Source: a bacterium (GTDB taxonomy: Bacteria; UBA3054). Taken from it: 15,002 bases of DNA. Under the pieces are notes generated by a model, which was not told where the DNA came from, searched no databases, and was given only the letters and a program-made list of their open reading frames with translations. Below, in pieces: positions 7,904 through 14,868 of this stretch (the stretch's first letter is position 1; each line of letters starts with the position of its first letter). The position numbers and the translations under genes are program-made. Location of the stretch: assembly GCA_017538635.1 (NCBI GenBank), contig JAFYIM010000327.1:1-15002 (forward strand), in the 5' to 3' direction.

Positions 7904-9136
7904 ATGGACGGAAAAATGTATCTTAAAAGGACCTTAGAAAAAAGCATAGCAGAATTCAGCAAGTTCTTCCCAGTGGTTATTTTAACTGGGCCGAGGCAGG
8001 TTGGGAAAACTACTCTGCTTGAAAAATGCGCCCGAGGGAAGCGCGGATATGTTTCCTTGGATACTTTGGAGTACCGGGAGCTGGCGAAATCCGACCCGGC
8101 TTTGTTTTTGCAGCGTTTTCCGGCGCCTTTAATGATAGACGAGATTCAGTATGCACCTGAATTGCTGCCTTACATCAAAGTTATAGTGGACAAAGAGAAG
8201 AAGCCCGGAATGTTTTGGCTGACTGGTTCACAGCAGTTTCATTTGATGAAGAATATTTCCGAGAGCCTGGCCGGCAGAGCCGGCATTTTGCAGCTTCAGG
8301 GATTGACTAGCGACGAAAAGGAAGGAAGGACCAAGAGTCTGCCCTTCCTGCCGTCCAGGGAATATATAAGCGCCAAAGCTTCTTTGAAGCCGAAAACTGA
8401 TCTCAGAAGCGTATATGAGCGTATATGGAAAGGGTCTTATCCTAAAATGTTTCTTTCTTCTGACGCAAATTGGGAAATGTTTTACGACTCTTATCTGAAG
8501 ACCTATATTGAAAGAGATATACGGGCTCTTAGCGCGGTGGGCGATGAGATGAATTTTGTTAAATTCATGCGGGCTTTGGCGGCCAGGACCGCTCAGATGT
8601 TGAATTGTGCGAATCTGGCGGACGATGTCGGCGTCACAACGCATACCGCCCAGTCTTGGCTCTCGGTACTGCAGACAGCCGGGCTGGTTTTTATTCTGCC
8701 GCCATATTTCAACAATATTGGGAAACGTTTTGTCAAGACGCCGAAGATCTATTTCATGGACACTGGTCTTGCTTGTTATTTGACAGCTTGGAAGACGCCA
8801 AGTCTTCTGGAGAGCGGCGCCATGAGCGGAGCGTTCTTGGAAACATACGTAGTGTCAGAGATCGTCAAAACTTATTTGCACAATGGCAAACAGCCGAACA
8901 TTTACTATTACCGTGACAAAGACAAAAAGGAGATAGACGTTCTTTTGGAGCAGGACGGCACTTTTTATCCAGTTGAGATAAAAAAGAAATCCAATCCTGA
9001 TAAAAAGGACGTAAGCGCTTTCAAACTGCTGGACAAGCTTGGGATCAAGCGGGGAGACGGCGCGGTGGTTTGTTTTTCCGAAACGCATCTGCCGATAACG
9101 GAAAATGTGACGGCCATTCCGGTAGGGTACTTATAA
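7904..9136 (+). CDS. AAA_14 / DUF4143 family ATPase
   Basis: A 410-residue member of the widespread archaeal and bacterial ATPase family with an N-terminal AAA_14 domain and a C-terminal DUF4143 domain. Seen: Walker A GPRQVGKTT at 29-37; Walker B LMIDE at 76-80; a sensor-1-like strand ending in LTGSQQF at 106-112; a winged-helix-like section at about 225-265; and a C-terminal nuclease-like pattern with D345 followed by E358-I-K360, as in PD-(D/E)xK folds. The length is typical. The family's role is not well established; members are often accessory and strain-variable. Start: ATG 7904 or, equally possible, ATG 7916 (residue M5); neither has a strong ribosome binding site. The gene sits between a truncated and an intact copy of the same secreted-protein gene, which suggests it arrived by insertion. 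Family assignment is secure; any nuclease activity is inference. Confidence 0.93.
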   Translation: MDGKMYLKRTLEKSIAEFSKFFPVVILTGPRQVGKTTLLEKCARGKRGYVSLDTLEYRELAKSDPALFLQRFPAPLMIDEIQYAPELLPYIKVIVDKEKKPGMFWLTGSQQFHLMKNISESLAGRAGILQLQGLTSDEKEGRTKSLPFLPSREYISAKASLKPKTDLRSVYERIWKGSYPKMFLSSDANWEMFYDSYLKTYIERDIRALSAVGDEMNFVKFMRALAARTAQMLNCANLADDVGVTTHTAQSWLSVLQTAGLVFILPPYFNNIGKRFVKTPKIYFMDTGLACYLTAWKTPSLLESGAMSGAFLETYVVSEIVKTYLHNGKQPNIYYYRDKDKKEIDVLLEQDGTFYPVEIKKKSNPDKKDVSAFKLLDKLGIKRGDGAVVCFSETHLPITENVTAIPVGYL

Positions 9137-9163
9137 AAGCTTTGCTTTCCATTAGGAGTTATC

Positions 9164-9886
9164 ATGAAAAAATATTTGACTATGGTTATTTTGTTCTGTT
9201 TTTGCTTTTCGCTGGTTGCAGCGGAAGGTAAGGTAGAGCAGGAAAAGGAAAAGCAGTCTTCTTGGACCACCGAGAATTTGTTTTACGGTCCAAAGCTGTT
9301 GGTGTTTTCACCTCTTCTCGCCATACCTTTCATGCTTCGTTATGCATTCATCGGGCCGCTTGTTGTTCCGTTCGTCGCTATAGACGGAGCCATACACACT
9401 GCTACTTTTGGTTTGTTTGCTCGACCGGAAAATGATCCTTTAAATGATTTGCTGATTTTACGTCTTCTTTTTAATTCCCCCAGCGAAGAAGAAAAATTTG
9501 AAAAAGGTGTTGAAAAATATCAGAAAAAAGCCGAAAAAGGAAATGCGCGAGCGATGGGAAACTTAAGCGATGTTTACTATGAGTATTACAAAACAAAATG
9601 GAATAAAACGTATGCGTTACGGCGGGTGGGAAAAGACTGGCAAAAATATGAGCAGGAAAAGCAAGAATATTTAAAAATCAAAGGCGAAACATTGAATTGG
9701 CTCGCTAAGGCTGTAAAAGCTGGTGATGAAATTATTATTAACAGAGATGATTTTATAAAACTACATAAAGACAGGTATGATCTTATAATGAGCATTCCTG
9801 ATCCCTGGGATGCTAAGGATGAGGAAACACCTTTTATGAATTTTACAATTGACGAAAATGGTTTTTCATATTGGTCGCCAAAATAA
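9164..9886 (+). CDS. Secreted protein with one Sel1-like unit, unknown function
   Basis: A 240-residue exported protein. Residues 1-20 are a signal peptide with V-A-A before E21. A hydrophobic stretch at 45-86 (broken by R59 and D74) could dip into or cross a membrane; it is loosely reminiscent of small YceK-type envelope proteins, but I would not assign that family. One Sel1-like unit lies at 109-141 (YQKKAEKGNARAMGNLSDVY core). Residues 168-216 parallel the C-terminus of Sel1 protein B (EYLxIK, then NWL/GWY, KAxKAG, and PDPW/PEPW). Thus the protein combines an N-terminus shared with the remnant at 7671 and a tail shared with the Sel1 family. AGGAG at 9154-9158 fixes the ATG. It starts 27 bases after the ATPase stop, with TATAAA at 9132-9137 as a possible -10. 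The gene is AT-rich relative to its right-hand neighbours. Function unknown. Confidence 0.82.
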   Translation: MKKYLTMVILFCFCFSLVAAEGKVEQEKEKQSSWTTENLFYGPKLLVFSPLLAIPFMLRYAFIGPLVVPFVAIDGAIHTATFGLFARPENDPLNDLLILRLLFNSPSEEEKFEKGVEKYQKKAEKGNARAMGNLSDVYYEYYKTKWNKTYALRRVGKDWQKYEQEKQEYLKIKGETLNWLAKAVKAGDEIIINRDDFIKLHKDRYDLIMSIPDPWDAKDEETPFMNFTIDENGFSYWSPK

Positions 9887-9910
9887 GCAGCGTTTGGAAC
9901 CGTTTAAAAA

Positions 9911-9919
9911 TGGTATAAT
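9911..9919 (+). promoter_or_regulatory. Extended -10 promoter, likely leaderless start of the Lol permease gene
   Basis: TGGTATAAT is a perfect extended -10 (TATAAT at 9914-9919). The ATG of the next gene begins only nine bases after the hexamer, so transcription starting six to eight bases downstream would begin at or within a base or two of the start codon. No Shine-Dalgarno lies in the intervening bases. Two CGTTT copies ten bases apart (9891, 9901) lie just upstream; their meaning is unknown. Confidence 0.6.
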
Positions 9920-9927
9920 TAGCCATT

Positions 9928-11163
9928 ATGTATGAAGTGTTTTTAGCTTTGCGCTATCTTTTGCGCTCCAAGAGTCACAGAGGGTTCGTTTCCTTCTTCT
10001 CTTTGATCTCGGTTGTCTGCGTTATCATCGGCGTGGCGGCTTTGATCATCGTGCTGTCGGTGATGACGGGCTTTGAGAAGGAGATGAAGACGAAAGTCAT
10101 CAGCGTTTTCGCGCATGTGACTATTACGGGGCCGGTCCGGGTGATATTGCCTTACTGGGAAGAGCCGATGGAGATAGCCAAAAAGAATCCTCATGTCAAA
10201 GGCGTGGCGCCCTATATCAGAGGGCCGGTGCTTTTGTCCACGCGCGACAAAGGGCATCCGCTGGTGGTCTTGGGCATGGATCCCGATCTTGAGGATTCCG
10301 CTTCGGAACTGCACAATTACATCAAGGACGCCGGCGGATCTTTGACGGACAATCAGGTGATCTTGGGCGACACCTACGCCAGGAACCTGGGCGTTACGAA
10401 AGGGGATCACGTGGTTTTGACTTCCCCGGCTTTCGTGCAGACGCCGGGCGGAAGGGTGCCGGTGCAGAAAACGCTGGAAGTGGCGGGGATCTTCCATTCC
10501 GGAAATTTCGAGTACGATTCCCAGTTCGGGCTTACGACCTTGGCGGTCGCCAATCATCTTTTCCAGATGCACGGCGCGGTCCATGCGCTGAAAGTTAGTT
10601 TGGATGACGTGGACAATGCAGGCATCGTGGCGAAAGAACTCAGCGAGGAACTTAGGGGACGCTGTTCCGTGCAGACCTGGATGGAGCAGAACGCGCACCT
10701 TTTCGCGGCGGTGCAGCTGGAAAAGCGCGTGATGTTTTTGATCCTGCTTTTGATAAGCTTGGTGGCGGCGCTGAACATCGTTTCTACGCTGGTCATGGTC
10801 GTTCTTGGGAAGACCAAGGACATCGGCATTCTGAGGGCGCTGGGCGCCACCAGCAGGTCGGTTGGTCTGATCTTCACCATTCAGGGACTCTTCATCGCCA
10901 TGATAGGCCTCTTTTTGGGCGTGGTGGGCGGAACTTTGATTGCTTACAACGTCAATCCTATTTTGCACTTTTTGCGTTTGCATTTCGGCATAGATCTTTT
11001 CCCGGCCAACGTGTATTATCTGGACGGCATACCGAGCCAGGTCGTGCCGGTCGATGTGGCCATGATTGCCGGCTGCGCATTCGTTTTGTGCCTTTTGGCT
11101 TCCATTTTCCCCGCATTGCTGGCTTCAAGGATGAAGCCTGTAGCCGCCCTCCGTTACGAATAG
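9928..11163 (+). CDS. lolE: LolC/LolE-family lipoprotein-releasing ABC transporter permease
   Basis: A 411-residue inner-membrane permease of the LolC/LolE family. With the ATPase LolD it extracts outer-membrane lipoproteins from the inner membrane and hands them to LolA. Seen: a cytoplasmic N-terminus (MYEVFLALRYLLR), TM1 at about 20-47, a large periplasmic domain at 48-266, then TM2 at 269-292, TM3 at 314-339 and TM4 at 376-396. The conserved cytoplasmic coupling segment DIGILRALGA is at 298-307, and the family's C-terminal signature PALLASRMKPVAALRYE closes the protein. The length is exactly that of the family. LolC and LolE cannot be separated by eye, and many bacteria have a single protein serving as both; the symbol is provisional. 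No lolD is in the window. It overlies a leaderless-looking promoter and is followed after one base by acpS. Confidence 0.93.
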   Translation: MYEVFLALRYLLRSKSHRGFVSFFSLISVVCVIIGVAALIIVLSVMTGFEKEMKTKVISVFAHVTITGPVRVILPYWEEPMEIAKKNPHVKGVAPYIRGPVLLSTRDKGHPLVVLGMDPDLEDSASELHNYIKDAGGSLTDNQVILGDTYARNLGVTKGDHVVLTSPAFVQTPGGRVPVQKTLEVAGIFHSGNFEYDSQFGLTTLAVANHLFQMHGAVHALKVSLDDVDNAGIVAKELSEELRGRCSVQTWMEQNAHLFAAVQLEKRVMFLILLLISLVAALNIVSTLVMVVLGKTKDIGILRALGATSRSVGLIFTIQGLFIAMIGLFLGVVGGTLIAYNVNPILHFLRLHFGIDLFPANVYYLDGIPSQVVPVDVAMIAGCAFVLCLLASIFPALLASRMKPVAALRYE

Positions 11164-11164
11164 T

Positions 11165-11542
11165 ATGGCGATATTCGGAATAGGCTGCGACATCGAGAAA
11201 GTGGAGCGCTTCAAAGTAACAGAAGCGAAGATGACGCTGGCCAAAAAAGTCTTTACGGAAGAGGAGCTGAAATATTCGCTCGGCTACCGTTTCCCCGAAC
11301 AGCGCCTTTGCGCTCGCTTCTGCGCCAAGGAAGCTTTTTTCAAGGCGCTTGGCACAGGCGTCTCGGGTAAGATGGCCATGAAGGACGTCGAGGTCGTAAA
11401 AGAGCCATCCGGAAAGCCCGCTATAGTTTTGCATGGCGCTACGAAAGAATATTTTACCAGCCTGGGGTTGGGAAAAATAAATCTTTCCCTTACGCACACT
11501 TCTGAAACGGCTATGGCTTTCGTGGTACTGGAAAACGAATGA
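11165..11542 (+). CDS. acpS: Holo-[acyl-carrier-protein] synthase
   Basis: A 125-residue 4'-phosphopantetheinyl transferase that moves phosphopantetheine from CoA to the serine of apo-acyl carrier protein, switching on fatty-acid synthesis in the cytoplasm. Seen: the N-terminal GIGCDIE at 5-11 with magnesium ligand D9; the second motif ARFCAKEAFFKALGTG at 50-65 with K55 and E56; and the C-terminal LSLTHTSETAMAFV strand near 107-120. The length is normal for trimeric AcpS. The ATG lies one base after the stop of the Lol permease gene (TAG-T-ATG), with no Shine-Dalgarno of its own, so translation is probably coupled and the two genes form one operon. Its TGA at 11540 is followed by the promoter of the KBL-like gene. 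Confidence 0.95.
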   Translation: MAIFGIGCDIEKVERFKVTEAKMTLAKKVFTEEELKYSLGYRFPEQRLCARFCAKEAFFKALGTGVSGKMAMKDVEVVKEPSGKPAIVLHGATKEYFTSLGLGKINLSLTHTSETAMAFVVLENE

Positions 11543-11563
11543 CAGTTTTTCGTGCCGGGAATT

Positions 11564-11572
11564 TGCTATAAT
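11564..11572 (+). promoter_or_regulatory. Extended -10 promoter element upstream of the KBL-like gene
   Basis: TGCTATAAT, with TATAAT at 11567-11572, is identical to the element before Sel1 gene A. No -35 hexamer is well placed; ATGACA at 11539-11544 is too far upstream at 22 bases. Transcription would start near 11579, giving a leader of roughly 45 bases that carries AGGAG at 11613-11617 before the ATG at 11625. Confidence 0.6.
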
Positions 11573-11574
11573 TC

Positions 11575-11600
11575 TTTTTTGAAAAAATTTTAAAAAATTT
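11575..11600 (+). repeat. Phased A/T tracts in the leader of the KBL-like gene
   Basis: A T6 run (11575-11580) is followed by two A6T3 tracts at 11582-11590 and 11592-11600, spaced exactly ten bases apart. Tracts in helical phase are expected to bend DNA. The stretch spans the likely transcription start and first transcribed bases. Confidence 0.55.
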
Positions 11601-11624
11601 AACAAATAAATCAGGAGAAATTTT

Positions 11625-12824
11625 ATGTCAACAGTCGCCGAATACTACAAGAAGCTGGCCGACGAGATGCAGTCTCTGCGCGACGCCGGAACTTACAAGG
11701 AACTCAGGTACCTGCAGACGCCCATGGACGCCTATACGGAAATGGAAGGTTACGGCCGCACCATGATCATGTCCTCCAACAACTACCTTGGTCTTTCCAA
11801 TCTTCCCGAGGTCAAGGAAGCCGGCAAGGCTGGCATCGACAAGTACGGCGCCGGCACTGCTTCCGTCCGCTTCATCTGCGGCACTTTTGACATTCACAGA
11901 GAATTGGAGCAGGAGATCGCTTCCTTTTTGAAGACGGAAGCCTGTCTTACTTACGTTTCCTGCTGGAGCGCCAACGAGAGCGCGATCCCGGTCGCCTGCG
12001 GTGCCGAGGGCGTCGTCATCTCCGACGAACTGAACCACGCCTCCATCATCGATGGTTGCCGTTTGATCGCCAAGGGCGTTCAGAAAGCCCGCTACAAACA
12101 CTCCGATATGGCTGACCTGGAAGCCCAGCTTCAGCAGTATCCCAACGCTCCCGTTCGTCTGATCGTGACCGACGGCGTCTTCTCCATGGAAGGCGACGTG
12201 GCCAAGCTGCCCGAGATCGTCGCTTTGGCGAAGAAGTATGAAGCGCTGGTCATGGTTGACGAATCCCACGCCACCGGCGTCATCGGCAGAAGTGGACGCG
12301 GCACCGCGGAATATTACGGTCTGGAAGGCCAGATCGACATCATCTCCGGCACCCTCGGCAAAGCCTTGGGCGGCGCAGCCGGCGGCTTCGTAGCCGGCAA
12401 GAAGTGCTTTGTGGAAGCGCTCATTCAGAAGTCCCGTCCGCAGCTCTTCAGCAACGCCTTGCCTCCGACGGTCGCTTGCTCCGCCCTGGCCGCGCTGCGC
12501 GTTTTGGAACGCGAGCCGGAAAGAGCCCAGCGTTTGAGAGACAAGGCCTCCTACCTCAGGAACAAACTGAAAGAAGCCGGCTTCAAGCCGCTTGACGGCG
12601 ACGGCGCCATCGTTCCCATTATCGTCGGAGACGATGCTTTCGCTATTTCTATCAGCAACAAGCTTCTGAAGAAGGGCCTCTTCGTGACAGGCTTCGGCTT
12701 CCCGGTCGTTCCGCGCGGCACCGCCCGTATCCGTTGCCAGGTCTCCGACGCCCTGGAACTCAAAGACCTCGACTGGGCCGTTGAGCAGTTCAAGGAAGTC
12801 GGCAAAGAAGTAGGTTTGATCTGA
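11625..12824 (+). CDS. kbl: Alpha-oxoamine synthase, 2-amino-3-ketobutyrate CoA ligase type
   Basis: A 399-residue PLP enzyme of the alpha-oxoamine synthase family, best matching glycine C-acetyltransferase (2-amino-3-ketobutyrate + CoA to glycine + acetyl-CoA, threonine breakdown). Seen: SSNNYLGL at 50-57; ASVRFICGT at 79-87, typical of KBL; NHASIIDG at 137-144 with H138 stacking on PLP; DESHATG at 212-218 with D212 and H215; the Schiff-base lysine K246 in GTLGKALGG; and VTGFGFPVVPRGTARIR near the C-terminus, again KBL-like. The length equals E. coli Kbl. No threonine dehydrogenase gene is nearby; acpS lies upstream and a GH127 gene 31 bases downstream. Codons end strongly in C, suggesting high expression. 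Alternatives in the same family are 8-amino-7-oxononanoate synthase and serine palmitoyltransferase; YKHSDMADLEAQLQ at 157-170 recalls the latter, but the remaining motifs favour KBL. Confidence 0.88.
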   Translation: MSTVAEYYKKLADEMQSLRDAGTYKELRYLQTPMDAYTEMEGYGRTMIMSSNNYLGLSNLPEVKEAGKAGIDKYGAGTASVRFICGTFDIHRELEQEIASFLKTEACLTYVSCWSANESAIPVACGAEGVVISDELNHASIIDGCRLIAKGVQKARYKHSDMADLEAQLQQYPNAPVRLIVTDGVFSMEGDVAKLPEIVALAKKYEALVMVDESHATGVIGRSGRGTAEYYGLEGQIDIISGTLGKALGGAAGGFVAGKKCFVEALIQKSRPQLFSNALPPTVACSALAALRVLEREPERAQRLRDKASYLRNKLKEAGFKPLDGDGAIVPIIVGDDAFAISISNKLLKKGLFVTGFGFPVVPRGTARIRCQVSDALELKDLDWAVEQFKEVGKEVGLI

Positions 12825-12825
12825 T

Positions 12826-12831
12826 TATAAT
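12826..12831 (+). promoter_or_regulatory. Candidate -10 element before the GH127 gene
   Basis: A perfect TATAAT follows the stop codon of the KBL-like gene. Transcription from it would start near 12838 and give a leader of about 18 bases carrying AAGGA (12843-12847) before the ATG at 12856. No -35 or extended -10 is present, and the short 31-base gap equally suits cotranscription with the upstream gene. Confidence 0.35.
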
Positions 12832-12855
12832 TTTTAGGCATTAAGGATATACACA

Positions 12856-14799
12856 ATGGGTATTTCTACAAAGCAGACAGGAATTCCTTTCACCAAAGTT
12901 AAAGTGACGGACAAATTCTGGGCTCCGAAAATGGAGACCAACCGTTTGAAAACTATCCCTGCCAACGAAAAGCAGTGCAGGGAGACGGGACGTCTTGACT
13001 GTTTCAAGCCCGGCTACAAAGGCGAACGCCATTACTTCTGGGATTCCGATGTTGCCAAGTGGATCGAGGCCGGCTGCTATTCCCTGGCTGTCAAATATGA
13101 CAAGAAATTGGAACAGACGCTGGAAGACGTTATCTCCGACATCATCGCCATGCAGCAGCCTGACGGCTACATGAACAACTACTTCATCTACGTCAAGCCG
13201 GAAATGCGCTGGAAAAACCTGAGGGACTGCCATGAGCTCTACTGCGCAGGGCACCTCATCGAAGCCGCGGTGGCGCATTTCTACGCCACTGGGCGCCGCA
13301 ATTTCTTGGATGCCATGTGCCGCTACGCCGATCTGATCTGCAAGACTTTCGGTCCGGAAAAAGGCCAGATCCCGGGCTACCCCGGCCACCAGGAGATCGA
13401 GCTGGCGCTGGTCAAACTTTACCACGCCACAAATGAAGAACGCTATCTGAAGATGGCCTGCTTCTTCATTGACCAGAGAGGACAGCAGCCGCATTACTAC
13501 GACAAGGAAGCGATTGAGAGAGGCGACGATCCCAAGAAATGGTGGGCCAAGACCTACGAATACTGCCAGGCACATTTGCCTGTCAGGGAACAGAAGGACG
13601 CTGTCGGCCACTCCGTCAGGGCCCTCTATATGTACTCCGGCATGGCGGACTGCGCCAAGGAGACCGGCGACAAGGAATTGGAAGCTGCCTGCAAGCGCCT
13701 TTGGGAAAGCGTCTGCGAACGTCAGATGTACATTACTGGCGGCATCGGCCCCTCCCTTAGCAACGAAGGCTTTGTGAGAGATTACATGCTGCCGGTCGAG
13801 AACATCTCCTCCGAATCCTGCGCCTCCATCGCCGCGATTTTCTTCTGCCAGCGCATGCTCTACCTGACGGGAGAATCGAAGTACGCCGACGCCATGGAAA
13901 GGATCATGTACAACAGCGGACTTTCCGGCGTTTCCTTGGACGGCGAAAAATTCTTCTACAGCAACCAGCTTTACACTTACGACCCGGAAGCTGACAAGAA
14001 GGGCGAGAAGAAGCCCGAGTCCAAGCACTACCAGTGGGACGGCGCCGCGCTGCACCGCCAGGGCTGGTACGGCTGCTCCTGCTGCCCGCCCAACATCGCC
14101 CGCTTCATCGCAAGCCTGCCTGGCTACATCTACGGCACTAGCGAAAAAACGCTGTGGGTGAACCTTTTCGTGGGCAGCGAAACTGAGATCGAAGTTGACG
14201 GCGTGAAAGTCAAAGTTGAGCAGAAGACCAAGTATCCCTGGAACGGCAAGACGACCATCACCTTCAAGCCGGAAAAGGAATGCACCTTCACCGTCAAGCT
14301 GCGCATGCCTGCCTGGTGCGCCTCCAGCAGCCTGAAAGTCAAGAGCAGGTACGACGAGGAAACGCCCGTCGATGACGAAGACGGCTATCTTACCGTCACG
14401 AGAAAGTGGCGCAAAGGCGACCATATCATCTACACGATGGATATGCCGGTGCAGAGAGTTTACGCCACCACCAAGGTTAGGGAACTGGAAGGCCGCGTCG
14501 CCATCCAGAGAGGCCCCGTGGTCTACTGCCTCGAAACGGTCGACAACTGCACCAACAATCTGGAAAGATGCGCTCTGCCCAGAAAGTACAATTTAAGGAC
14601 GTTCTGGGACAAGAATCTCTTGGGCGGCGTTATGACGATCATTGGCAAAGTGGAAGTCAACAACGACGGCAACGAGGACGAGGGCCTCTATCAGCAGACG
14701 CCCCCTGACGTCAGCATAACGCAGTTCAAAGCCGTGCCGTATTACGCTTGGGACAACCGAGCGCCCGGCAGCGTTATAGTTTGGATCAGGGAGAAATAG
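12856..14799 (+). CDS. GH127 beta-L-arabinofuranosidase (DUF1680 family)
   Basis: A 647-residue glycoside hydrolase of family 127, close in length to the characterised enzyme HypBA1 of Bifidobacterium longum (658), which releases L-arabinose from beta-L-arabinofuranosides with a zinc-bound cysteine nucleophile. All key residues of that enzyme have counterparts at matching spacing: acid/base E304 in SNEGF, zinc ligands E320 and C322 in SESC (16 and 18 residues further on), and the C409-C410 pair in CSCCPPN, with C409 as expected nucleophile. The N-terminal part to about residue 425 is the (alpha/alpha)6 barrel; the rest is beta-sandwich. There is no signal peptide, so it acts on imported oligosaccharides in the cytoplasm. 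TAAGGAT at 12842-12848 serves the ATG. Codon use is strongly C-ending. It lies 31 bases after the KBL-like gene and ends at a strong terminator. Exact substrate is inferred from the family. Confidence 0.95.
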   Translation: MGISTKQTGIPFTKVKVTDKFWAPKMETNRLKTIPANEKQCRETGRLDCFKPGYKGERHYFWDSDVAKWIEAGCYSLAVKYDKKLEQTLEDVISDIIAMQQPDGYMNNYFIYVKPEMRWKNLRDCHELYCAGHLIEAAVAHFYATGRRNFLDAMCRYADLICKTFGPEKGQIPGYPGHQEIELALVKLYHATNEERYLKMACFFIDQRGQQPHYYDKEAIERGDDPKKWWAKTYEYCQAHLPVREQKDAVGHSVRALYMYSGMADCAKETGDKELEAACKRLWESVCERQMYITGGIGPSLSNEGFVRDYMLPVENISSESCASIAAIFFCQRMLYLTGESKYADAMERIMYNSGLSGVSLDGEKFFYSNQLYTYDPEADKKGEKKPESKHYQWDGAALHRQGWYGCSCCPPNIARFIASLPGYIYGTSEKTLWVNLFVGSETEIEVDGVKVKVEQKTKYPWNGKTTITFKPEKECTFTVKLRMPAWCASSSLKVKSRYDEETPVDDEDGYLTVTRKWRKGDHIIYTMDMPVQRVYATTKVRELEGRVAIQRGPVVYCLETVDNCTNNLERCALPRKYNLRTFWDKNLLGGVMTIIGKVEVNNDGNEDEGLYQQTPPDVSITQFKAVPYYAWDNRAPGSVIVWIREK

Positions 14800-14823
14800 A
14801 GCCTGAAAACATGTTTAACACAT

Positions 14824-14854
14824 GGGAAGGAAGGCGACTTCCTTCCCTTTTTTT
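14824..14854 (+). terminator. Strong rho-independent terminator after the GH127 gene
   Basis: A perfect ten-base-pair stem (GGGAAGGAAG at 14824-14833 pairing with CTTCCTTCCC at 14838-14847), with the tetraloop GCGA, is followed by seven T residues at 14848-14854. It lies 24 bases after the GH127 stop codon and separates that transcript from the next gene. Confidence 0.95.
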
Positions 14855-14868
14855 ATAGGAGGTAAAAT

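Noticed and set aside
9943..10983. A 346-codon open frame on the minus strand opposite the Lol permease gene
   Set aside because: Shadow of a confidently assigned gene; the translation is full of H, R and Q in low-complexity patterns and has no family features.
12841..14424. A 527-codon open frame on the minus strand opposite the GH127 gene
   Set aside because: It is antisense to a securely identified enzyme with all catalytic residues. Long antisense frames are expected where codon use is strongly biased to C-ending codons, because few codons then read as stops on the other strand. It shows no recognisable motif.
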